Shown: positions 8,506-16,438 of the stretch, piece by piece | Numbering within the stretch: the first letter of the stretch is position 1 | Layout: each line of letters opens with the position of its first letter | Assembly: GCA_900078375.1 (NCBI GenBank) | Contig: FLQS01000033.1 | Location: 1 to 62,379 of the forward strand | From: an uncultured Mycobacterium sp. | GTDB lineage: Bacteria; Actinomycetota; Actinomycetes; Mycobacteriales; Mycobacteriaceae | Reading direction: 5' to 3' | DNA: 62,379 nucleotides | Notes under the pieces: generated by a model | What the model was told of the DNA's origin: nothing | Seen by the model: the letters and a program-made list of their open reading frames with translations, nothing else | Database searches by the model: none | Translations under genes and position numbers: made by a program

Positions 8506-9408
8506 GTGAACCTGCAGCAGTTGCGTTATGTCGTGGCTCTGGCCGAGACCCAGAGCTTCACCAAAGCCGCCGAAAGCGTCTTCGTCGTTCAGTCCGCGCT
8601 GAGCCAGCAGATCCGCAAGCTCGAAGATGAGCTCGGCGTTCCGTTGTTCGAACGCACGACGCGGTCGGTGTCGTTGACACCGGCCGGCGAGGCGCTGATG
8701 CCTGTGGTCCATCAGGTGCTTGCCGGGGTCGACAAGATCATCGTCGATGCCCAGGCCCTCAGCGGAACCATCGGCGGCCGGTTGACCGTCGGGATGATGG
8801 AGGTGCCGACGGAGAGCCTGGACGTCGCCGCCCTCATGGCGACCTTCCATGCCCGCTACCCCGACGTCAGCGTCACTCTGCGCAGCGGTGGCAGCGATCT
8901 GCTGATCGACGCGATCCGGGACCGCAAGCTCGACGTCGCCATCGTTGGCTCGAACGTCTCGGGCGCCGGGGATCGTCTCACCCATACCGAATTGTTCAGT
9001 GAGCCGCTGGTTGCCGTGCTACCCGCTGCGCATCCGCTCGCGGCCGAGTCGTCGCTGGCGCTGACCCAACTTGCCGACCTTCCGTTCATCGACTTTCCGC
9101 CCGGGTACGGCCTTCGCCACGAAACCGACCGAGGCTTCACCGGTGTGCCGCGACGCGTCGCCTTCGAAGTCACGAGGGTCGACGAGGTGATCCAGTTCGT
9201 CCGGAAGGATCTCGGCGTCGCGTTGTTGCCCGAGTCGGTGGCCATCTCCCGTGCGGGCGGCGACGCGAGCCTGGCCCTGCGTCCGGTGGTGGGCGCCAAT
9301 CTGCATCGGCAGGTCAATCTGATCGCGCCCAAGAGCACGGTTCGCTCTGCGGCCTGCCAGGCCTTCGTCCAGTGCGTGGAAGACCACGTCCGACGCACCG
9401 ACCGGTAG
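8506..9408 (+). CDS. LysR-family transcriptional regulator
   Basis: A 300-residue LysR regulator. The N-terminal winged helix shows the family pattern MNLQQLRYVVALAETQSFTK, then AAESVFVVQSALSQQIRKLE and LFERTTRSVSLTPAGE. The C-terminal co-inducer domain carries GMMEVPTESLDVAALMA and FPPGYGLRHETDR. GTG at 8506 is the start that yields the standard MNLxQLRY opening. It is divergent from the DUF3604-ABC-metallophosphoesterase operon, the usual arrangement for a LysR protein and its target. Sulfur regulators such as CysB and Cbl belong to this family, but I cannot assign it to that subgroup. The plus arm (from 9629) lies downstream and may also be a target. Confidence 0.93.
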   Translation: MNLQQLRYVVALAETQSFTKAAESVFVVQSALSQQIRKLEDELGVPLFERTTRSVSLTPAGEALMPVVHQVLAGVDKIIVDAQALSGTIGGRLTVGMMEVPTESLDVAALMATFHARYPDVSVTLRSGGSDLLIDAIRDRKLDVAIVGSNVSGAGDRLTHTELFSEPLVAVLPAAHPLAAESSLALTQLADLPFIDFPPGYGLRHETDRGFTGVPRRVAFEVTRVDEVIQFVRKDLGVALLPESVAISRAGGDASLALRPVVGANLHRQVNLIAPKSTVRSAACQAFVQCVEDHVRRTDR

Positions 9409-9628
9409 CAATCCGCCCGCGCAGCTTTCGGCTCAGCACGATCAGAACTGCGGCAGTTGACGCAGGGGTGGCGCAATACCCGTCGAATCACCAGTATCGG
9501 CTGGTCCGACGCCGTTGCGACCGGCGCAATGCAGAGGGCCACCACAGCCGCAGCGCTCGGCCGACCCGTAGCTCCACGCAGCGGCTTTACCGTGTTTGGC
9601 GAGACATTCCGTGGGACAGGAGGGTGCG

Positions 9629-10372
9629 ATGGGCGACGCCGAACCGGTGCCGATCCGTCGGGCGCGGGCCGATCAGGCGCGGCTCGTCGCCGACGTCGTA
9701 CGCCATCAAATCCATGTCGGCGGCTATCCGCAAGGCCTCCCTACCGAGGCCGAGCTGTCAGTCGAGTTCGGCGTATCGCGCAACACTATTCGCGAGGCAC
9801 TGGCCACACTGAAGGACGAAGGGCTCATCGACCGCGGCCCCAAAGTCGGCACACAGGTGGCGATCCGCAAATATGACCACGGCCTGGATGCGCTCGTCGG
9901 GCTGAAGGAGACATTCAAAAGCTACGGCGAGGTCCGCAATGAGGTGCGGGCGGCGATGTCGGTGGCCGCACCCCCGGCAGTCGCACGCCGGCTCGGGCTG
10001 CAGCCCGGCGAGCAGGTGCTGTTTGTCGAGCGGCTGCGGTTCCTCGGCGATCTTCCGCTCAGCTTGGACAAGACCTACCTCGCGCCCGATGTCGGGGCCG
10101 ACATCCGCGGCCATCCGCTGGAGACCAACGACATTTTCGCGTTGCTCGAAGAGGTCACCGGGCAACGGCTGGGGTCGGCAAGCCTTGCCGTGGAAGCGGT
10201 TCCCGCCGATGCGCACGCAGCCGCCATCCTGCAGGTGCCCGAGGGCGCAGCGGTGTTGTTGCTGGAGCGACTGACCCACCTCGACGACGGCCGGCCCGTC
10301 GACCTCGAATACATCCGCATGCGGGGGGACCGAATCACCCTGCGCGGCAACCTCATCAGGGAGCTATCATGA
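9629..10372 (+). CDS. GntR-family regulator, HutC/UTRA subfamily
   Basis: A 247-residue GntR regulator. Residues about 10-75 form the winged helix (PTEAELSVEFGVSRNTIREAL is the hallmark). Residues about 95-240 are a UTRA ligand-binding domain with GEQVLFVERLRFLGDLPLSL and a closing VDLEYIRMRGDR. AGGAGG five bases before the ATG at 9629 sets the start. Its stop overlaps the ferredoxin ATG (ATGA), an unusually tight coupling between a repressor and a redox protein, so it is the first gene of the plus-strand operon and probably autoregulated. The effector is presumably the imported compound or a product of it. Confidence 0.9.
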   Translation: MGDAEPVPIRRARADQARLVADVVRHQIHVGGYPQGLPTEAELSVEFGVSRNTIREALATLKDEGLIDRGPKVGTQVAIRKYDHGLDALVGLKETFKSYGEVRNEVRAAMSVAAPPAVARRLGLQPGEQVLFVERLRFLGDLPLSLDKTYLAPDVGADIRGHPLETNDIFALLEEVTGQRLGSASLAVEAVPADAHAAAILQVPEGAAVLLLERLTHLDDGRPVDLEYIRMRGDRITLRGNLIRELS

Positions 10373-10596
10373 CTTTGATCAACCAGCGGGCCGACGTGCC
10401 GGTCACCATCGACGAGTCGCTGTGTATCGACGGATGCACACTCTGTGTGGACATCTGTCCCCTCGACTCATTGGCCATCAACCCGGACAACGGCAAGGCC
10501 TTCATGCATGTCGACGAATGTTGGTACTGCGGCCCATGCGCAGCCCGCTGTCCCACCGGTGCAGTCACCGTCAACATGCCCTATCTCATCCGCTGA
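10369..10596 (+). CDS. 2x[4Fe-4S] ferredoxin-like subunit (AprB-like position)
   Basis: A 75-residue protein with two cysteine clusters: CIDGCTLCVDICP (C-x3-C-x2-C-x3-CP) and CWYCGPCAARCPTG (C-x2-C-x2-C-x3-CP). Both should ligate [4Fe-4S] clusters. It overlaps the GntR gene by ATGA and sits in the operon of the AprA-like flavoprotein at 13673..16372. By analogy with AprAB and other flavoprotein/iron-sulfur pairs, I infer that it passes electrons to or from that FAD subunit. It is shorter than true AprB, which has an additional C-terminal tail that wraps around AprA. A free bacterial-type ferredoxin is the alternative reading. Confidence 0.9.
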   Translation: MTLINQRADVPVTIDESLCIDGCTLCVDICPLDSLAINPDNGKAFMHVDECWYCGPCAARCPTGAVTVNMPYLIR

Positions 10597-10621
10597 AACA
10601 CCCTATTTCAGAGAGCAATTC

Positions 10622-12055
10622 ATGAAACACCGCTTTGCGGCCGCGCTGGCCGCCGCCCTCATCACAGCCACCGCCGGCTGCTCGCTCGACTCGAAGCCGC
10701 AGGCGGCCGGCGAGATCACCGTCGTCGTCGGCTACCAATCCAAAACCATCAACACCGCCACCGCGGGCGCCCTGCTGCGGTCCAAGGGCTTCCTGGAGAA
10801 GCGCCTCGACGACATCACCAAACGCACCAACGTGAAGTACACGGTGCAGTGGCAGGACTACGACACCGGAGCCCCCATCACCGCCCAGATGCTGGCCGAG
10901 AAGATCGACATCGGCTCGATGGGTGATTATCCGTTGCTGATCAACGGCTCCAAAACCCAAGCCAACGAGCGTGCCAAAACCGAAGTGGTCTCGATCACCG
11001 GATACAACGGCAAGGGCGCGCTGAATATGGTTGTGGTCAGCCCGAATTCGCTGGACCGCAACCTGACTGACCTGCGCGGCCAGAAGGTTTCGGCGTCGGT
11101 TGGCTCAGCGGGTCACGGCACCCTGGTGCGGGCTCTGACCAAGGCGGGTATCGATCCGAAGACCGGGGTGGAAGTGCTCAACCAGCAGCCACAGGTCGGT
11201 GCATCGGCGCTGGAGGCGGGTCAGGTGCAGGCCTTCGCGCAGTTCGTGGCCTGGCCGGGGCTGTTGGCGTTCCAGAACAAGGGCCGGCTGCTGTTCGACG
11301 GTGCCGAGCTGAATGTGCCGACCTTTCACGGTGTCGTCGTGCGCCGCGACTACGCCGGCCAGCATCCTGAGGTGCTCGACGCGTTCCTGCAGGCCCAGCT
11401 GGACGCCACCGACTTCCTCCACGAGAAGCCCTTGGAGGCAGCGCAGCTCGTCGCCCAGGGCAGTGGACTACCGCAGGAGGTCGTCTACCTCTACAACGGG
11501 CCTGGCGGCGCGGTGTCGTTCGACACCACTATCAAGGCCTCGTTAGTCGACGCCTTCAAGAGTGATGTCCAGTACCTGAAGTCGATCGGCGACTTCGCCG
11601 ATCTGAACATCGACCAGTTCGTCAACGCCGACCCGCTGCGTAAGGCGTTCACTGCGCGCCACCTCGACTATGACAAGGCCGTGGCGGTCACCACCAACCC
11701 GATCCCGGTCAGCGGTCAGGACCCGGTGTGCAATGTCGAGGTCACCGACCCCGCCCTGGCCGGTGAACTGTGGATCGACGGGAAGCCCACCACGCAGCCC
11801 GCGGCCAATCCCAGCTGCCTGCTGCGGGCGATCCGCGATGCCGGCGCCAAGGGCGAGAAGGTGATTGCGGCCTACATTCCCGACACCGAACTGGGTACCC
11901 GCTGGTTCGCCGACCGCTCGGTCTGGGTGCAATCGCCCGCAGCCGACAACGCCTACCTTCCGTTCGACACCGACGCCGGCGCTCAGCGCTATATCACCGC
12001 CCATCCCGGTGCGGCGGTGGTGGATTACCAGGCAGCCCTGGCGGGTGCGGTGTGA
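10622..12055 (+). CDS. ABC substrate-binding lipoprotein fused to a NosL-like domain
   Basis: A 477-residue lipoprotein (signal segment ending ATAGC, Cys near 20). Residues about 30-350 are a NitT/TauT-type binding domain (VVVGYQSKTINTATAGALL; KIDIGSMGDYPLLINGS). The protein continues beyond the usual length with about 110 residues resembling NosL: DPVCNVEV, then YIPDTELGTRWFADRSVWVQ, YLPFDTDAGAQRYI and HPGAAVV. NosL delivers Cu(I) to nitrous oxide reductase through Cys and Met ligands; here the Cys is kept but the Met residues of the C-x-M and TPMG motifs appear replaced. The tail may bind a different metal or only keep the fold. Start ATG 10622 follows the ferredoxin stop by 25 bases. Confidence 0.85.
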   Translation: MKHRFAAALAAALITATAGCSLDSKPQAAGEITVVVGYQSKTINTATAGALLRSKGFLEKRLDDITKRTNVKYTVQWQDYDTGAPITAQMLAEKIDIGSMGDYPLLINGSKTQANERAKTEVVSITGYNGKGALNMVVVSPNSLDRNLTDLRGQKVSASVGSAGHGTLVRALTKAGIDPKTGVEVLNQQPQVGASALEAGQVQAFAQFVAWPGLLAFQNKGRLLFDGAELNVPTFHGVVVRRDYAGQHPEVLDAFLQAQLDATDFLHEKPLEAAQLVAQGSGLPQEVVYLYNGPGGAVSFDTTIKASLVDAFKSDVQYLKSIGDFADLNIDQFVNADPLRKAFTARHLDYDKAVAVTTNPIPVSGQDPVCNVEVTDPALAGELWIDGKPTTQPAANPSCLLRAIRDAGAKGEKVIAAYIPDTELGTRWFADRSVWVQSPAADNAYLPFDTDAGAQRYITAHPGAAVVDYQAALAGAV

Positions 12056-12918
12056 CCGTCCAACCGGCGGTCGTCGCGGGTCCCGCCACCGTCGGAGTGG
12101 ACGTCACCGCCACGCCGACGGCAGGTCGGTTGCGGCGCCGACCGTGGGGGGCGTGGGCGATGCGGATCGCGTCGGTTGCCGCCGCGGTCGGGCTCTGGCA
12201 GCTGCTGACCGCCAACCACGTCCGGTTCTGGCTGCGCTTCGACACGCTGCCGACGGTGACCGAGATCGTCAGCACCTTCACCAAACGGGTTGCCGTGCAG
12301 GAGTACTGGCTGGACCTCGGACAGTCGCTGATCAGGATCCTGACCGGATTCGCGCTCGCGGCGGTGGTCGGAGTGGTGACCGGCATTCTGCTGGGTCGCT
12401 CCACTGCGTTCGCCAACGTCTTCGGGCCGCTGACCGAACTCGCCCGGCCCATCCCCGCGATCGCGATCGTCCCGGTGGCGATTCTGCTGTTCCCCAGTGA
12501 CGAGGCGGGAATCGTCTTCATCACCTTCCTGGCGGCGTTCTTTCCGATCATGGTGAGCACCCGGCATGCGGTGCGCGCGCTGCCGACGATCTGGGAGGAG
12601 TCGGTGCGCACCCTCGGCGGCAGCCGCTGGGACGTACTGGTCCGGGTGGTGCTGCCCGGCATCCTGCCCGGAGTCTTCGGTGGGTTGTCGGTCGGCATCG
12701 GCGTGGCGTGGATCTGCGTCATCTCCGCCGAGATGATCTCCGGGCGCCTGGGCGTGGGCTACCGGACCTGGCAGGCCTACACCGTGCTGGCCTATCCGGA
12801 AGTCTTCGTCGGCATCATCACCATCGGCATCCTCGGCTTCACCACCTCCGCGGCGGTTGAGCTGCTGGGTCGCCGGGTCACCCGGTGGCTGCCGCGCGGC
12901 GAGGAGAAGGCACGATGA
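12052..12918 (+). CDS. NitT/TauT-type ABC transporter permease
   Basis: A 288-residue membrane protein of the sulfonate/nitrate/taurine permease family and partner of the binding protein at 10622..12055. Hydrophobic helices include MRIASVAAAVGLWQLLTANH near the start and a cluster at residues 90-280. The coupling loop contains EESVRTLGGSRWDVLVRVVLP. The start is a GTG at 12052 overlapping the previous stop (GTGA), and its own stop overlaps the ATPase start (ATGA). The N-terminal 40 residues are polar and rich in Ala, Thr and Arg. It is homologous to the permease at 3250..4086, so the locus encodes two transporters of one family. Confidence 0.9.
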   Translation: MTVQPAVVAGPATVGVDVTATPTAGRLRRRPWGAWAMRIASVAAAVGLWQLLTANHVRFWLRFDTLPTVTEIVSTFTKRVAVQEYWLDLGQSLIRILTGFALAAVVGVVTGILLGRSTAFANVFGPLTELARPIPAIAIVPVAILLFPSDEAGIVFITFLAAFFPIMVSTRHAVRALPTIWEESVRTLGGSRWDVLVRVVLPGILPGVFGGLSVGIGVAWICVISAEMISGRLGVGYRTWQAYTVLAYPEVFVGIITIGILGFTTSAAVELLGRRVTRWLPRGEEKAR

Positions 12919-13673
12919 CGCTGGTTGCCCCGATCACCGGAATGGCGTTGCAGCTCAACGACCTCGTCCTCAGCTATGGCGGCTCACCGGTCATCAACCG
13001 CCTCGACCTGAATGTGCGGCCCGGTGAGATCCTGGTCCTGACCGGCCCGTCCGGGTGTGGCAAGTCCACCGTATTGCGGGCATTCGCCGGGCTTCTTCGA
13101 CCGGATGCCGGCGAGGTACTTGCCGACGGGGTGCCCGTCCGCACCACGTCGCGCGAGCGGGCCTTGGTGTTCCAAGACAACGCGTTGCTGCCCTGGCGCA
13201 CTGTGCAATCGAATGTCGAACTGGCCCTCAAGCTGGCCGGCGTACCACGAGCCGGACGCCGCGAGGAGGCGCTGCGCTGGATCGCCGACGTCGGATTGAC
13301 CGGGTTCGAGCGCAATCTGCCCAAGAGCCTGTCCGGCGGTATGCGCCAGCGGGTGCAGCTCGCGCGTGGCCTCGCCGGCGCGCCACGGGCGGTCATGATG
13401 GACGAACCGTTCGGAGCGCTGGACACCCAGACCAGGGCCAGTATGCAGCGGCTGCTGATCGACACCTGGCGCGCGCATCCGACCACGGTCGTCTTCGTCA
13501 CGCACGATGTCGACGAGGCGCTGCTCATCGGCGACCGCATCGCCGTCCTCGGGCGCGCAGGTCAGCCGTTGCGTGCTCTGCTCGACGTTCCCACCCCACG
13601 CGATGCCCTTGCCGACCGCAGCGCGCTGCGTTCGGAAGCCATTGCCGCACTGGACACTCCGGAGTACACCTGA
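12915..13673 (+). CDS. NitT/TauT-type ABC transporter ATPase
   Basis: A 252-residue ABC ATPase. Visible are Walker A GPSGCGKST, Q-loop region VFQDNALLPW, signature LSGGMRQR, Walker B AVMMDEPFGAL and switch THDVDEA. It overlaps the permease by ATGA and the flavoprotein gene by TGATG, so import and the cytoplasmic redox enzyme are translationally linked. The second copy of this transporter type in the locus is on the opposite strand at 3250..5889. The two ATPases are clearly divergent, so this is not a recent duplication. Confidence 0.92.
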   Translation: MTLVAPITGMALQLNDLVLSYGGSPVINRLDLNVRPGEILVLTGPSGCGKSTVLRAFAGLLRPDAGEVLADGVPVRTTSRERALVFQDNALLPWRTVQSNVELALKLAGVPRAGRREEALRWIADVGLTGFERNLPKSLSGGMRQRVQLARGLAGAPRAVMMDEPFGALDTQTRASMQRLLIDTWRAHPTTVVFVTHDVDEALLIGDRIAVLGRAGQPLRALLDVPTPRDALADRSALRSEAIAALDTPEYT

Positions 13674-16372
13674 TGCAGATTCCCGATCTGGCCGACACCA
13701 CCCGCCTGGACTGTGACGTGCTGGTCATCGGTGGCGGCACCGCCGGCACGATGGCGGCGTTGACGGCCGCCGAGAACGGCGCCCAGGTGCTGCTGCTGGA
13801 GAAGGCGCACGTCCGCCACTCCGGTGCGCTGGCGATGGGCATGGACGGCGTCAACAACGCCGTCATCCCCGGCAAGGCCGAGCCCGAGGATTACGTCGCC
13901 GAGATCACCCGCGCCAACGACGGAATCGTCAACCAGCGCACCATCTACCAAACGGCGACCCGGGGCTTTGCGATGGTGCAGCGGCTCGAGCGCTACGGTG
14001 TGAAGTTCGAGAAGGACGAGCACGGCGAGTACGCGGTACGCCGGGTGCACCGCTCCGGGTCCTACGTCCTGCCGATGCCGGAAGGCAAGGACGTCAAGAA
14101 GGCGCTCTACCGGGTGCTGCGGCAGAAGTCGATGCGCGAGCGGATCCGCATCGAGAACCGGTTGATGCCGGTGCGGGTGCTCACCGCCGACGGCCGGGCA
14201 GTGGGGGCCGCGGCGCTGAACTCCCGCACCGGTGAGTTCGTCACCGTCACCGCCAAGGCGGTCATCCTGGCGACCGGAGCCTGCGGCCGGCTCGGTCTCC
14301 CGGCATCAGGTTATCTCTATGGCACATACGAGAATCCGACCAATGCCGGTGACGGCTATGCGATGGCGTATCACGCCGGAGCCGAACTGTCGGGCATCGA
14401 GTGCTTCCAGATCAACCCGCTGATCAAGGACTACAACGGCCCGGCGTGCGCCTACGTCGCCAACCCGTTCGGGGGCTATCAGGTCAATGCCAACGGCGAT
14501 CGGTTCGTCGACTCGGACTACTGGTCCGGTCAGATGATGGCCGAGGTCAAGCGGGAGATCGAATCCGCCCGCGGGCCGATCTATCTGAAGGTCAGCCACC
14601 TGCCGGACGAGACGCTGACGGCGTTGGAGAACATCCTGCACACCACGGAGCGGCCGACTCGTGGCACCTTCCACGCCAACCGCGGACACGACTACCGCAC
14701 GCACGATATCGAGATGCACATCTCGGAGATCGGCTTGTGCAGTGGCCATTCCGCATCCGGCGTGTGGGTCGACGAGCATGCCCGCACCACCGTCCCTGGC
14801 CTGTACGCCGCCGGGGACCTGGCGTGCGTTCCGCACAACTACATGATCGGCGCCTTCGTCTACGGCGACCTCGCCGGCGAGCACGCCGCCGCCACCCTCG
14901 CCGATCATGAAGCGCCACAAGAACTTCCCGCCGACCAGATCCGCACAGCACATGAATTGACATACCGGCCCTTGCAGCACCCCGACGGGCCGCCGCAGCC
15001 GCAGGTCGAGTACAAGCTACGCCGCTTCGTCAACGACTATGTGGCCCCGCCGAAGACCGCGACCAAGCTCGCGATCGCCGTCGACACGTTCGAGCGGATG
15101 CAGGACGAGATCGCGCAGATCGGCGCCCGGACACCGCACGAGTTGATGCGGGCGGTGGAGGTGTCCTTCATCCGCGACTGCGCGGAGATGGCCGCCCGCT
15201 CCTCGCTGACCCGGACCGAATCCCGATGGGGGCTATACCACGATCGCTCCGATGTGCCCGATCGCGACGACGTGAACTGGCGCTATCATCTGAACCTCCG
15301 CAAGAGCACGGACGGGTCGATGGAGTTCTTCAAGCGACCGGTCGCCGAGTATTTCGTCCCGGTGCCCGGCCTCGACGATTTGCCCACCGGCGGAACGGAA
15401 TCCATCCCGGTCGCCCAGCCGACGATCGCCTACGAGCGGCACTCTGCCGTGGCACCGGTGCGGGTGGTGAACCAACCGCCCGCACAGCCGCCGTCGCCGC
15501 GCATCGCTGCCGTGCTGGCGCTGGAGTCACCATCGCTGGACGATCTCGCCGAGTTCCTGGCCGACTCTGACCCAGCCGTACGACGCACCGCCGTTGACGC
15601 GCTCACCGAGAACCTCTGCGACGGCTACGCGGACGCGCTCTACGCCGCGCTCGCCGATACCGACAGCGGTGTGCGCCGTGCCGCCGCCGAGGGGGTACGT
15701 GAGCTCGTCGAGGTAGTGCCCAATCCGGCTGCCGGGCAACCACTGTTGTCCTCGACGGACCCCCTGGTGCGCAGCGCTGCGTTGTATCTGCTCAGTTTCC
15801 GGCGTGTCGGCGACGTCGGAGGTTTCCGCGCTGCGCTGTCCGATCCTGACCACCGGGTGCGGATCGAGGCGGTGCGCGCGCTGGTGTCGGTCGACGATGT
15901 CGAGGGGGTGGCGTCGGCCGCCGGCGACGAGAACCGGGAGGTTCGGATCGCCGTTGCCAATGGATTGGGCACTCTGGCCAGTGGGCCTATCGCGGTCCGC
16001 GCACTCGCCGGCGACCGCGATCCTCTGGTGCGCGCCGCCGCCTTGGCGGCACTCGGCGAAATCGGCGGCGGCGATGCCGATCTGGCACTGATCGAGCGAG
16101 CCTTGGGCGATACGGCGTGGCAGATCCGCGTGGGCGCCGTTCGTGCGTTGTCCGGTGCCGGCGAGGCGGCGGTGACGTTCCTGTCCCGCGCGCTGATTGA
16201 CCCACACCTCGACGTGCGCAAGGCTGCCGTCCTCGGGTTGACCCGGTGGGTCTCGCAACCAGCGGCCCACGATGCGCTACTGGGGGCGTTGGACGATACC
16301 GACGCTGACGTGCGCGCGTATGCCCGGCAGGCGCTGGCCCGACGTGCCGAGTTCGCCGGGCTGGTCGAATAG
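13673..16372 (+). CDS. AprA/fumarate-reductase-type flavoprotein fused to HEAT repeats
   Basis: An 899-residue two-part protein. Residues 1 to about 590 are a FAD_binding_2 flavoprotein of the fumarate reductase/succinate dehydrogenase/AprA superfamily: dinucleotide motif GGGTAG at residues 20-25, then AVILATGACGRLG, GHSASGVWV and VPGLYAAGDLACVPHNYMIG. Residues about 608-899 are tandem HEAT/PBS-lyase repeats (DPAVRRTAVDAL, DSGVRRAAAEGV, DHRVRIEAVRAL and so on). There is no signal peptide, so it is cytoplasmic. With the ferredoxin at 10369 and the sulfonate-type transporter, I infer reductive or oxidative chemistry on a sulfur compound. True AprA lacks HEAT repeats, and APS or sulfite as substrate is unproven. 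Confidence 0.87.
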   Translation: MQIPDLADTTRLDCDVLVIGGGTAGTMAALTAAENGAQVLLLEKAHVRHSGALAMGMDGVNNAVIPGKAEPEDYVAEITRANDGIVNQRTIYQTATRGFAMVQRLERYGVKFEKDEHGEYAVRRVHRSGSYVLPMPEGKDVKKALYRVLRQKSMRERIRIENRLMPVRVLTADGRAVGAAALNSRTGEFVTVTAKAVILATGACGRLGLPASGYLYGTYENPTNAGDGYAMAYHAGAELSGIECFQINPLIKDYNGPACAYVANPFGGYQVNANGDRFVDSDYWSGQMMAEVKREIESARGPIYLKVSHLPDETLTALENILHTTERPTRGTFHANRGHDYRTHDIEMHISEIGLCSGHSASGVWVDEHARTTVPGLYAAGDLACVPHNYMIGAFVYGDLAGEHAAATLADHEAPQELPADQIRTAHELTYRPLQHPDGPPQPQVEYKLRRFVNDYVAPPKTATKLAIAVDTFERMQDEIAQIGARTPHELMRAVEVSFIRDCAEMAARSSLTRTESRWGLYHDRSDVPDRDDVNWRYHLNLRKSTDGSMEFFKRPVAEYFVPVPGLDDLPTGGTESIPVAQPTIAYERHSAVAPVRVVNQPPAQPPSPRIAAVLALESPSLDDLAEFLADSDPAVRRTAVDALTENLCDGYADALYAALADTDSGVRRAAAEGVRELVEVVPNPAAGQPLLSSTDPLVRSAALYLLSFRRVGDVGGFRAALSDPDHRVRIEAVRALVSVDDVEGVASAAGDENREVRIAVANGLGTLASGPIAVRALAGDRDPLVRAAALAALGEIGGGDADLALIERALGDTAWQIRVGAVRALSGAGEAAVTFLSRALIDPHLDVRKAAVLGLTRWVSQPAAHDALLGALDDTDADVRAYARQALARRAEFAGLVE

Positions 16373-16389
16373 GCTATTTCCAAACACAC

Positions 16390-16424
16390 ATCGGTGGGGA
16401 CCGTGCGGCCCCCACCGATTTTGT
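16390..16424. terminator. Bidirectional intrinsic terminator
   Basis: A perfect 10-bp stem, ATCGGTGGGG (16390-16399) with CCCCACCGAT (16410-16419), followed by TTTTGTGT on the plus strand. It lies in the 66-base gap between the convergent flavoprotein gene (stop 16372) and IniB-like gene (stop 16439), where a shared terminator is expected. Confidence 0.75.
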
Positions 16425-16438
16425 GTCAGGTCTTCGGG

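Noticed and set aside
13055..13672. N-terminal extension of the flavoprotein frame within the ATPase gene
   Set aside because: The extension is out-of-frame ATPase sequence. The dinucleotide-binding motif starts 20 residues after the ATG at 13673, which also gives the TGATG junction.
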